This document shows positions 1 to 5,764 of a stretch of 8,619 bases of DNA, one piece after another. The DNA comes from Rhodospirillales bacterium (GTDB taxonomy: Bacteria; Pseudomonadota; Alphaproteobacteria; Reyranellales; Reyranellaceae): NCBI GenBank assembly GCA_013205335.1, contig JABMNB010000420.1, positions 1 to 8,619 on the forward strand, in the 5' to 3' direction. A program made the translations under genes and the position numbers. The notes beneath the pieces are model-generated. The model worked only from the letters and a program-made list of their open reading frames with translations. It was not told the DNA's origin and made no database searches. Within the stretch, counting starts at the first letter, position 1. Every line of letters begins with the position of its first letter.

Positions 1-250
1 CGCTCACGCCTTCTATCTCGCGACGCGCGGCTCGGCGGCGGCCATGCACCTCGAGGACAGGATCGGCAGCCTTGCCTTAGGCATGGAAGCCGATCTCGTG
101 GTGCTCGACATGCGCTCGACGCCCCTGATCGCCTTCCGCATGGACGAGGCCCGCGACTTTGCCGAACAGCTCTTCATCCAGATGATCCTGGGCGACGACC
201 GGGCGGTCCAGGCGACCTATGTGGCAGGCCGGCTGGCCCACGACCGCTGA
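1..250 (+). CDS. guaD: Guanine deaminase, C-terminal part (5' end outside window)
   Basis: Guanine deaminase hydrolyses guanine to xanthine and ammonia in purine salvage and catabolism, in the cytoplasm. Only the last 82 codons are present; the reading frame enters at base 2 and ends at TGA 248-250. The visible part is the typical end of the family: AFYLATRGSA, then the amidohydrolase beta-sandwich return strand with the pattern 'G-x-EADLVVLD', then EQLFIQMILGDDRAV and a closing 'TYVAGRLAHDR'. I recognise this as very close to the C-terminus of E. coli GuaD (LGDDR followed by TYVxGRL). The catalytic zinc-binding motifs lie upstream of the window and cannot be checked. No gene follows closely: the next start codon is 286 bases away, so this is probably the last gene of its transcript. 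Other amidohydrolases such as chlorohydrolases share the fold, but the LFxxMxLGDDR block favours guanine deaminase. Confidence 0.88.
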   Translation, partial: AHAFYLATRGSAAAMHLEDRIGSLALGMEADLVVLDMRSTPLIAFRMDEARDFAEQLFIQMILGDDRAVQATYVAGRLAHDR

Positions 251-288
251 AGTCGGCATGCTTTCCCTTGGGTGAATTTTCCGTGGCA

Positions 289-304
289 CACCATAAATAT
301 GGTG
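289..304. promoter_or_regulatory. 16-bp palindrome, possible operator
   Basis: CACCATA, two A bases, then TATGGTG: 7-bp arms that are exact inverted repeats around a 2-base centre. It lies 39 bases after the guaD stop in AT-richer sequence. A nearly gapless palindrome of this kind is more typical of a dimeric repressor site than of an RNA hairpin, since a 2-base loop is too tight. No regulator is encoded nearby, so the binding protein is unknown. Confidence 0.35.
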
Positions 305-398
305 GAAGAGGGGTCGGATCGGCGTTAGGTTTTCATAGGTAGCTGAAGGAGGGTTTTTATCCGTTCGAGGACATATCCCCCGACGGAATTTGGTTCAC

Positions 399-415
399 CG
401 GTGGATCTTCCACCG
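399..415 (+). other. Small hairpin in phoH leader
   Basis: CGGTGGA (399-405) and TCCACCG (409-415) are exact reverse complements around a 3-base loop. The right arm can alternatively pair with GGTGGAAG at 301-308, so two mutually exclusive folds are possible. There is no T-run behind it, so it is not a terminator by itself. Confidence 0.4.
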
Positions 416-458
416 CGTGCCCTATCGGCCTCACCTTGCAGCCAGACCACCGATCGCC

Positions 459-491
459 AACGCCTCCGCTCGCCGGGGGCGTTTTTGTTTT
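459..491 (+). terminator. Rho-independent terminator or attenuator upstream of phoH
   Basis: AACGCCTCC (459-467) pairs with GGGGGCGTT (475-483), a 9-bp stem with one G-T wobble and a 7-base loop, followed at once by TTTGTTTT (484-491). The stem and U-tract form a standard intrinsic terminator. An outer 8-bp arm, CGATCGCC (451-458) with GGCGATCG (493-500), can enclose it. It ends 45 bases before the phoH start codon. It may end the guaD transcript or a small RNA, or it may attenuate phoH if the phoH promoter lies upstream. Confidence 0.65.
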
Positions 492-525
492 GGGCGATCG
501 ATTCCGCTCCTTTGACCCTGACACC

Positions 526-529
526 GGAG
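526..529 (+). promoter_or_regulatory. Ribosome binding site of the PhoH-family gene
   Basis: GGAG, within GGAGTAAG, lies 7 bases before ATG 537 and fixes that start. It is 35 bases downstream of the terminator U-tract, so a transcript ending at the terminator would not include it. Confidence 0.6.
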
Positions 530-536
530 TAAGAAT

Positions 537-1262
537 ATGGCCAAACGCGCCGCACGCCGAGCCAAGCTGCACGCCATCGATAGTGCCCGTATTCACAATG
601 TCATTTTTGACCACACTCCGGCCAATGACCGAGACCAGAGCTACGTCAAGAAAGTCCGACCGCGCAGCGACAACCAACGGGCCTTGATGGAAGCGATAGA
701 CTCCAAACCGCTCACCGTGGCGCTGGGACCTGCCGGCACCGGCAAGACCTATCTGGCGATCGCCGCCGCCGTGGAAGCCCTGGAAAGCGGCAGCGTCTCC
801 CGCATCGTGCTGTCGAGGCCTGCCGTCGAAGCAGGTGAGAATCTCGGCTTCCTGCCGGGCGACATGCGCGAGAAGCTCGACCCCTATTTGCGCCCGCTGT
901 GGGACGCCCTCAACGACCGTCTGGGCGCCAAGCGACTCAGCCAGCATCTCGACGACGGCACGATCGAGATTGCCCCGGTGGCCTTCATGCGCGGCCGGAC
1001 GCTCAACAACGCCTTCGTCCTGATCGATGAGGCCCAGAACTGCACCTATGGGCAGCTCAAGATGCTCCTGACCCGGCTGGGCTGGCATTCGACGATGGTG
1101 ATGACCGGCGATCCGGACCAGACCGATCTGCTGCCGGAACTGTCCGGACTGGCCTCGATCGGCGTGAAACTGGACGGCCTCGAGGACGTCGCCGTGGTGC
1201 GCCTGACACAGGGAGACGTTGTCCGTCACCCTCTCGTGGGCCGCATGCTGTCGGTGCTGTAG
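537..1262 (+). CDS. PhoH-family P-loop ATPase
   Basis: This 241-residue protein is a PhoH-family ATPase, a cytoplasmic nucleotide-binding domain related to superfamily 1 helicases. The cellular role of the family is poorly defined; links to RNA metabolism and phosphate starvation have been proposed. Visible motifs are Walker A GPAGTGKT (residues 64-71), the family block from SRPAVEAGENLGFLPGD to about residue 125, Walker B with DEAQN (FVLIDEAQN, 160-168), and GDPDQTDL (191-198). The N-terminal ~45 residues are basic and poorly conserved. At 241 residues it is the short, core-only form, unlike the ~350-residue YbeZ type that sits beside ybeY; no ybeY is seen here. The ATG at 537 is supported by GGAG at 526-529, 7 bases upstream. 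It appears to be a single-gene unit, with a terminator-like hairpin before it and another hairpin after it. The family call is firm and the function is not. Confidence 0.93.
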   Translation: MAKRAARRAKLHAIDSARIHNVIFDHTPANDRDQSYVKKVRPRSDNQRALMEAIDSKPLTVALGPAGTGKTYLAIAAAVEALESGSVSRIVLSRPAVEAGENLGFLPGDMREKLDPYLRPLWDALNDRLGAKRLSQHLDDGTIEIAPVAFMRGRTLNNAFVLIDEAQNCTYGQLKMLLTRLGWHSTMVMTGDPDQTDLLPELSGLASIGVKLDGLEDVAVVRLTQGDVVRHPLVGRMLSVL

Positions 1263-1544
1263 AGCCACCTGATTAATCCACAGATCGAAGCGGGACAGTC
1301 GATTGGATCGAATCGGGAACAAATTGCTTCGCCAGCGTTTTCTGCACTGAGATCAATTCGGTAAAACACTAGCAAAAACAATAAGTTAATGGAGGGGTGA
1401 CGGGTGATTGTCACCCCTCTTGCATTGAGTCAATACGGTGACGCTTGCGTAACGACCGAAGGCCGTCAGGGTTCTTCACAGACTTCCCCACATGGCGCCG
1501 ATTGGCTTGTACGGACGTGCCGGGAGCACCATTCTCCGCCTCCC
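1263..1544 (+). other. Intergenic region between the PhoH-family gene and uvrC
   Basis: This 282-bp stretch is AT-richer than its surroundings, especially 1310-1390. Apart from the perfect hairpin at 1392-1419 I see no gene in it. The uvrC frame stays open leftward to 1404, but that extension begins inside the hairpin, has no Shine-Dalgarno, and encodes sequence that does not resemble UvrC, so I treat 1404-1544 as untranslated. A uvrC promoter presumably lies between 1420 and 1540; I could not identify convincing -35 and -10 boxes or a GTTC-N7-GTTC SOS box of the alphaproteobacterial type. Confidence 0.5.
1392..1419 (+). terminator. Perfect 10-bp hairpin after the PhoH-family gene, probable terminator
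   Basis: GAGGGGTGAC (1392-1401) and GTCACCCCTC (1410-1419) are exact reverse complements around an 8-base loop. The 3' flank is only TTGCATT, so the usual U-tract is poor. It lies 129 bases after the PhoH-family stop and 125 bases before the preferred uvrC start, which fits a terminator separating the two units. An operator or mRNA-stabilising hairpin is the alternative. Confidence 0.45.
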
Positions 1545-3431
1545 GTGACCGACGAAACCGACATCGACCCGCCCCCCTCCGAAGGCTCGCTCGCCGACGG
1601 CATGAGGATCATCGCGGACCTCGTGCGGACTCTGCCGCGCAAGCCCGGCGTCTACCGCATGATCGCGGAAGACGGAGAAGTTCTGTATGTCGGAAAAGCT
1701 CGCTCGCTGCGCAACCGGGTGGCCGCCTACACCCAGCCGACCCGACTCGCCACGCGATTGATCCGCATGGTGTCGGCGACGCGGACCATGGAATTCTCCG
1801 TCACCGACAGCGAAGCCGAGGCTCTGCTCCTCGAGAACAACCTGATCAAGCGCTTCATGCCGCGCTTCAACGTGCTGCTGCGCGACGACAAGTCGTTCCC
1901 CTACATCGTCATCCGTCGCGACACCGAATGGCCGCAGCTCGCCAAGCACCGTGGGACGCGCGGGCCGGCCAACGAGTATTTCGGGCCGTTCGCGTCGGCC
2001 ACCGCGGTCAACCGCACGCTCTACGCACTGCAGCGCGCCTTCCCGCTGCGTTCCTGTTCGGATGGCGTCTTCTCGACACGCACGCGGCCCTGCCTGCAGT
2101 ACCAGATCAAGCGCTGCACGGCGCCCTGCGTCGGTCGCATCGCCAAGCCGGAATACGACGCCATCGTCGACGACGTCCGGGGCTTCCTCGGTGGCCGCAA
2201 CCGCGAGATCCAGCAGACCCTGTCGAAGCGCATGGAGCAGGCGTCGGCCGATCTCGAATTCGAAGGCGCCGCCATTCTGCGCGACCGTATTCGCGCGCTG
2301 GCTCACATCCAGTCGCACCAGTCGATCAGCCTGCCGTCGATCGACGAAGCCGATATCTTCGCGGCCCACGCCGAAGGCGGGCAGATCTGCGTCCAGGTCT
2401 TCTTCCTGCGCGCCGGCCAGAATCTCGGCAACCGCGCCTACTTCCCGAGCCACGGCAGGGAACTCGACGAGGGCCAGGTGCTTGGGGCGTTCATGGGACA
2501 GTTCTACGAGGGCCGGCAGGCTCCGAAACTGATTCTGACCAGCCACGACGTCCCCGAGCGCGAACTCATGGAAAGCGCGCTCGCACTATCGGCCGGTCAT
2601 AAGGTCGAGATGCGCCAGCCCAAGCGCGGCGACCAGAAGGATGCGCTCGACCAGGCGGTGAACAATGCCCGCGAGGCGCTGGGCCGCCGCATGGCCGAGC
2701 GCGGCACGCAACGCACCCTGCTCGAGGGCGTGGCCCGCGTGTTCGGCCTCGACGCGCCGCCCGAGCGCATCGAGGTTTACGACAACAGTCACATTCAGGG
2801 AACCGCGGCGATCGGCGCGATGGTCGTGGCCGGACCGGAAGGCTTCAACAAGAACGCCTACCGCAAGTTCAACATCAAGACCGAGGGCGCCGCGGGCGAC
2901 GACTTCGCGATGATGCGCGAAGTGATGAGCCGCCGGTTCGGACGTGCGCTGCGCGAGAATCCCGATCGCGACGACGAGCATTGGCCGGACCTGCTGCTGA
3001 TCGACGGCGGCCAGGGCCAGCTCGAAGCGGTTCGCGGGGTGATGAACGAACTCGGGCTCGAGGACATCGCCCTGGTCGGCATCGCCAAGGGCCCCGACCG
3101 CGATGCCGGGCGCGAGCGGTTCTTCATGGCGGGAAAGCCGCCCTTCTCGCTCGAGCCGCGCGATCCCGTCCTCTATTTCCTGCAGCGACTGCGGGACGAG
3201 GCGCATCGCTTTGCGATCGGAACTCACCGCACGCGCCGCGCAGCCGATATGACGCGCTCGGCGCTCGACGAAGTGCCGGGGATCGGCGCCAGCCGAAAGC
3301 GCGCGCTGCTCAATCATTTCGGCAGCGCCCGTGCAGTCTCGGGAGCGACCCTGGAGGACATCAAGTCGGTGGCGGGAATCTCGAGCGCACTCGCCCAGAA
3401 AATCCATGACCACTTCCGGGGGGGCCGGTAA
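1545..3431 (+). CDS. uvrC: UvrABC excinuclease subunit C
   Basis: UvrC makes both incisions around a DNA lesion in nucleotide excision repair, acting with UvrA and UvrB. Counting from GTG 1545 the protein has 628 residues, close to the usual 600-660. Domains in order: GIY-YIG nuclease (about 25-110; PGVYRM at 34-39, LYVGKA at 47-52) for the 3' cut; four cysteines C171, C183, C191 and C195 with spacing 12-8-4, the spacing of the E. coli 4Fe-4S ligands; a UVR helix pair that contacts UvrB (about 222-252); the RNase H-like nuclease (VYDNSH with D413, LLLIDGGQGQ with D487) for the 5' cut; and paired helix-hairpin-helix motifs (about 574-625). The start is uncertain: GTG 1545 gives an N-terminus starting TDETDID and lacks a good Shine-Dalgarno. 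ATG 1602 would give 609 residues and still keep the whole nuclease domain. It is the first gene of a tight cluster with pgsA 10 bases downstream. Confidence 0.97.
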   Translation: MTDETDIDPPPSEGSLADGMRIIADLVRTLPRKPGVYRMIAEDGEVLYVGKARSLRNRVAAYTQPTRLATRLIRMVSATRTMEFSVTDSEAEALLLENNLIKRFMPRFNVLLRDDKSFPYIVIRRDTEWPQLAKHRGTRGPANEYFGPFASATAVNRTLYALQRAFPLRSCSDGVFSTRTRPCLQYQIKRCTAPCVGRIAKPEYDAIVDDVRGFLGGRNREIQQTLSKRMEQASADLEFEGAAILRDRIRALAHIQSHQSISLPSIDEADIFAAHAEGGQICVQVFFLRAGQNLGNRAYFPSHGRELDEGQVLGAFMGQFYEGRQAPKLILTSHDVPERELMESALALSAGHKVEMRQPKRGDQKDALDQAVNNAREALGRRMAERGTQRTLLEGVARVFGLDAPPERIEVYDNSHIQGTAAIGAMVVAGPEGFNKNAYRKFNIKTEGAAGDDFAMMREVMSRRFGRALRENPDRDDEHWPDLLLIDGGQGQLEAVRGVMNELGLEDIALVGIAKGPDRDAGRERFFMAGKPPFSLEPRDPVLYFLQRLRDEAHRFAIGTHRTRRAADMTRSALDEVPGIGASRKRALLNHFGSARAVSGATLEDIKSVAGISSALAQKIHDHFRGGR

Positions 3432-3441
3432 GGTCGGGGCG

Positions 3442-4017
3442 ATGCTGTTCAATCTTCCCAACATGCTCACCCTGTCGCGCATCGTGGCGATTCCGCTGGT
3501 CGTCGCCTGTTTCTGGCTCGATCGCGGCTGGGCACAGTGGCTGTCGATGGCGCTGTTCGTGGCCGCTGCGGTGACCGACTGGTTCGATGGATATTTCGCG
3601 CGGCGCTATCACCAGATTTCGCGCTTCGGCCGCTTCCTCGATCCGATCGCCGACAAGCTGCTGGTGGCCGCCGCTTTGGTCATGCTGATCGACAACAGCA
3701 CCCTGGACGGCGTGAACGTTCTGGCCGCGCTCATCATCCTGGCACGCGAGATCCTGGTTTCCGGGCTCCGTGAGTTCCTCGCGGAACTGCGGGTCGGCCT
3801 GCCGGTCAGTGTGCTCGCCAAATGGAAGACCGCCGTGCAAATGGTGGCCATCGCGGCCTTGCTGGTCGGCGATGCTGCATCGCCGTGGGTCGCGCAGGCG
3901 GGCATTGTCCTGATCTGGATCGCTGCAGCGCTCACCCTCATCACCGGTTACGACTATCTCCGCACCGGCCTGCGACACATGGCGGAAGATGCACCACCCG
4001 CGGGCGGCCAGACGTGA
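3442..4017 (+). CDS. pgsA: CDP-diacylglycerol--glycerol-3-phosphate 3-phosphatidyltransferase
   Basis: PgsA is an inner-membrane enzyme that transfers the phosphatidyl group from CDP-diacylglycerol to glycerol 3-phosphate. This is the committed step toward phosphatidylglycerol and cardiolipin. The 191-residue product opens with FNLPNMLTLSRI, the usual N-terminal signature of this family. The complete CDP-alcohol phosphotransferase motif D-x2-D-G-x2-A-R-x8-G-x3-D-x3-D is at residues 46-71 (D46, D49, G50, A53, R54, G63, D67, D71). Several hydrophobic segments of about 20 residues follow (around 12-27, 32-45, 73-84, 92-108, 131-143 and 150-168). ATG 3442 is chosen because the N-terminus matches the family and AAGG lies 8 bases upstream, across the uvrC stop. 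The frame is open further left inside uvrC, but that part is a shadow. Its TGA overlaps the GTG of moaD, which suggests translational coupling. Confidence 0.95.
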   Translation: MLFNLPNMLTLSRIVAIPLVVACFWLDRGWAQWLSMALFVAAAVTDWFDGYFARRYHQISRFGRFLDPIADKLLVAAALVMLIDNSTLDGVNVLAALIILAREILVSGLREFLAELRVGLPVSVLAKWKTAVQMVAIAALLVGDAASPWVAQAGIVLIWIAAALTLITGYDYLRTGLRHMAEDAPPAGGQT

Positions 4018-4265
4018 AGGTTCGCTATTTCGCCTGGATGAAGCGCACGGTCGGCCTGCCCGAGGAAGAGATCACGCCGCCGGCCGGGATCGAGACGGTG
4101 GGCGATCTGATTGTCTGGCTGCGCGGACGCAGCCCCGGCCACGCCGAAGCCCTGGCCGAAGGAGCTGCCTTCGGCGCCGCGGTCGACCAGCGCACGGCGA
4201 CATTCGACGTAAAGCTCGCCGGCGCGCGCGAAGTAGCCTTCTTCCCGCCCTTCACCGGCGGCTGA
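4014..4265 (+). CDS. moaD: Molybdopterin synthase small subunit (sulfur carrier)
   Basis: MoaD is the ubiquitin-like sulfur carrier of molybdenum cofactor synthesis. Its C-terminal glycine is adenylated, converted to a thiocarboxylate, and donates sulfur to precursor Z (cPMP) within the MoaD2-MoaE2 complex. The 83-residue product has the beta-grasp pattern: VRYFAWMKRTVG at the start, a helix around DLIVWLRGRSP (31-41), VDQRTATFDVKLAGARE (58-73) and the required double glycine in FFPPFTGG at the very end. The start GTG 4014 overlaps the pgsA stop (GTGA), the expected arrangement, and gives a standard length. moaE follows after 4 bases. The adenylating enzyme for MoaD (MoeB) is not in this transcript; the ThiF-rhodanese gene on the opposite strand is a candidate partner. 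Confidence 0.93.
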   Translation: MKVRYFAWMKRTVGLPEEEITPPAGIETVGDLIVWLRGRSPGHAEALAEGAAFGAAVDQRTATFDVKLAGAREVAFFPPFTGG

Positions 4266-4269
4266 TCCC

Positions 4270-4740
4270 GTGGCCGTGCGCGTCCAGGAAGCCGACTTCG
4301 ATGTCGGCACCGAGCTGGCCGGCCTCACCGACGGCAACAAGCGGATCGGCGGTCTGGCCGTGTTCGTGGGTCTCGTACGCGAGATGCATGTGCGCGAGGG
4401 CTACCACCGCGACCGCATCGACGCGCTGACGCTGGAGCACTATCCCGGCATGACCGAAGCGGCGCTGCAGGAAATCGAAGCCGAGGCTAACCGGCGCTGG
4501 CCGCTCGAGGCGACATTGATCGTGCATCGTTACGGACGCATGGAACCCGGCGAGCGCATCGTACTGGTGGCCGTCGGCTCGCCTCATCGCGAGGCCGCCT
4601 TCGAAGCCTGCGAGTTCCTGGTCGACTGGCTGAAGACCAAGGCGCCCTTCTGGAAACTGGAAGAAACGCCCGCCGGCGATCAATGGGTCGGCGCCCACGA
4701 AGGCGACGACACGGCCGCGGCGCGCTGGGAAAAAAAGTAG
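4270..4740 (+). CDS. moaE: Molybdopterin synthase large (catalytic) subunit
   Basis: MoaE is the catalytic subunit of molybdopterin synthase; with thiocarboxylated MoaD it puts the two dithiolene sulfurs into cPMP. The 156-residue protein has the family hallmarks: VGLVRE with R37, LTLEHYPGMTE (54-63), VHRYG (85-89), VGSPHREAAFEACE with H106 and R107 (102-114), and LKTKAPFWKLEE (121-132). K122 and K129 have the 7-residue spacing of the active-site lysines K119 and K126 of E. coli MoaE. The C-terminal tail after about residue 140 is acidic and variable. GTG 4270 is 4 bases after moaD, so the pair is probably translated together. It ends in a convergent arrangement with the thiamine operon, whose last stop is 64 bases further on; I see no strong terminator in that gap. 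Confidence 0.95.
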   Translation: MAVRVQEADFDVGTELAGLTDGNKRIGGLAVFVGLVREMHVREGYHRDRIDALTLEHYPGMTEAALQEIEAEANRRWPLEATLIVHRYGRMEPGERIVLVAVGSPHREAAFEACEFLVDWLKTKAPFWKLEETPAGDQWVGAHEGDDTAAARWEKK

Positions 4741-4788
4741 CGCAGTCCTATCCGGCCGCATTCAAAGCGCCACTCTGGCCGAGGCACT

Positions 4789-4817
4789 TCAGCCCAACGC
4801 TGCCTCAGCCCAACGCT
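4789..4817. repeat. 13-bp direct repeat at the thiF end
   Basis: TCAGCCCAACGCT occurs at 4789-4801 and again at 4805-4817, separated by 3 bases (period 16). The second copy contains the thiF stop codon on the minus strand (TGA from 4807 to 4805) and the first copy repeats that end downstream of it. This looks like a small tandem duplication of the 3' end of thiF and has no evident function. Confidence 0.7.
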
Positions 4818-5764
4818 ATCAGAGCAAGATTCGTGACACCCCGCTCGCGCAATCTGTCCGCCGCCATCAGCGCCCGCTGGCCGCTGCGACAGGCCAGCAC
4901 GACCCGGCCATCGGGCGTGCCGAGTTCGTCGATCGTGTCGACGACCAGCCGCCGCGCGCCGGCGAAAGGCGAGACCGGCGCTTCGTCGAGGCCGCGCAGA
5001 TCGACGACGACATCGTCGGGCCGCACCGCATCGGGAGCGATGAATGCCACCTGCCCTTCGGGTTCCGGACTGCCTTCGAAGCCGAAGCCGCCGAACGCGA
5101 GACGCCGCGCGTCGAACGTGATGACACGACCCAGCACGGTGGGCTCGAGTCCCAGCAAGAGGTGGAGCGCGAGATGCGCCTGGAGGCCACCCAGCACCGC
5201 GACGGCCGTGCCGATCACGCCCACCGTGGCACAGGTGCCGCCATCGACCGAGACTTCGGGAAAAACCGCGCGATAGCTGGGCCCGCCGCCGCAGAACGCA
5301 CCGGCATAGCCCATCATGCCGATCACCGAAGCGCTGACCAGCGGCTTCGCCATGGCATGGCAGACATCGCTCAGCATGTAAGTGACGGCAAAACTGTCGG
5401 CGGCGTCGACGACGATGTCGGCGTCCGCGACGAGACGTCGTGCATTCTGCGGCGTCAGCCGCTCGGCCACCGTGTCGATGCGGACGCCGGGATTGAAGCG
5501 TTGCAGAACCGCCCGCGCCGCCTCGACCTTGGGCTTGCCGATGTCCGGCATGCCGTAGAGCGGCTGGCGGTGCAGGTTCGTTTCCTCGACCGTGTCGTGA
5601 TCGACGATCGTGAGGCGGCCCACGCCGGCGCCCGCGAGATACTGCAGCACCGGACAGCCGAGGCCGCCGGCACCGACCACCAGCACCGAGGCCGCGGCGA
5701 GACGCGCCTGCCCTGCTTCGCCGATCTCGGGCAGCACGGCCTGACGGGCGTAACGGTTGGTCAC
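4805..5764 (-). CDS. thiF: ThiF/MoeB-type adenylyltransferase fused to a rhodanese-like domain
   Basis: E1-like enzymes of this family adenylate the C-terminal glycine of a sulfur carrier (ThiS or MoaD) before sulfur transfer. The 319-residue product has RYARQ with the Arg finger (R4, R7), the ATP loop GAGGLG (31-36), DHDTVEETNLHRQ (55-67), GKPKVEAA (76-83) and D120-x3-S in VDAADS. Cys178 in DGGTCATVG sits where the catalytic Cys of the family lies. From about 245 a short rhodanese-like domain follows, with the active loop ACRSGQRA and Cys292. The usual zinc ligands are absent: the PCYRC position reads PSYRA (162-166), and the second CxxC position reads SPEPEG (232-237). GTG 5764 overlaps the thiE stop by 3 bases and is followed at once by the family N-terminus; the open frame further upstream overlaps thiE and is a shadow. 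As the last gene of the thiO-S-G-E operon it most likely serves ThiS, but it may also serve MoaD. The symbol rests on context; moeB or hesA are alternatives. Confidence 0.85.
   Translation of the reverse strand: MTNRYARQAVLPEIGEAGQARLAAASVLVVGAGGLGCPVLQYLAGAGVGRLTIVDHDTVEETNLHRQPLYGMPDIGKPKVEAARAVLQRFNPGVRIDTVAERLTPQNARRLVADADIVVDAADSFAVTYMLSDVCHAMAKPLVSASVIGMMGYAGAFCGGGPSYRAVFPEVSVDGGTCATVGVIGTAVAVLGGLQAHLALHLLLGLEPTVLGRVITFDARRLAFGGFGFEGSPEPEGQVAFIAPDAVRPDDVVVDLRGLDEAPVSPFAGARRLVVDTIDELGTPDGRVVLACRSGQRALMAADRLRERGVTNLALIALG

Larger units (their letters stand above)
251..536 (+). other. Non-coding leader between guaD and phoH with several RNA-like elements
   Basis: This 286-bp stretch has no convincing gene. 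From left to right it holds a 16-bp palindrome (289-304), an orphan AAGGAGG motif (345-351) with no ATG, GTG or TTG at a usable distance, a 7-bp hairpin (399-405 with 409-415), a terminator-type hairpin (459-483 plus T-rich tail to 491), and the phoH Shine-Dalgarno (526-529). Two alternative pairings exist: 301-308 (GGTGGAAG) can pair with 407-414, and 321-326 (GGCGTT) can pair with 459-464, which would break the hairpin and the terminator. GGA occurs six times between 303 and 405. This could be a 3' UTR of guaD followed by a phoH promoter, a small RNA ending at the terminator, or an attenuated phoH leader. I cannot match it to a known RNA family. Confidence 0.5.

Noticed and set aside
284..300. 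Sigma-54 promoter suggested by TGGCAC
   Set aside because: No TTGC-type -12 element is found at the required spacing.
300..491. 6S RNA, SRP RNA or tmRNA in the phoH leader
   Set aside because: The length before the terminator would fit, but I do not see the conserved SRP tetraloop region, a tmRNA tRNA-like end, or a long 6S-type paired rod.
343..687. Open frame through the phoH leader into the PhoH-family gene
   Set aside because: It has no ATG near its start, crosses the terminator hairpin, and continues out of frame within the PhoH-family gene; it is most likely a chance open frame in GC-rich DNA.
1275..1286. DnaA box near TTAATCCACAG, and a possible replication origin
   Set aside because: It is a single imperfect match with no cluster and no dnaA, parAB or repABC gene nearby.
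357..1322. Long minus-strand frame opposite the PhoH-family gene
   Set aside because: It is the antisense shadow of a strongly conserved ATPase gene. Its translation is rich in H, Q, R and D with no domain pattern.
1316..1330. SOS box (GAAC or GTTC pair) upstream of uvrC
   Set aside because: GAAC is followed by CTTC at a 6-base spacing, not by GTTC at 7; the match is too poor.
1404..1544. N-terminal extension of UvrC by 47 residues from GTG 1404
   Set aside because: The start lies inside the loop of the perfect hairpin at 1392-1419, has no Shine-Dalgarno, and the encoded residues do not resemble UvrC N-termini.
1445..2602. Long plus-strand frame inside uvrC in another phase
   Set aside because: The translation is low-complexity Arg, Ala and Pro, typical of an off-frame reading of GC-rich DNA, while UvrC motifs fill the true frame.
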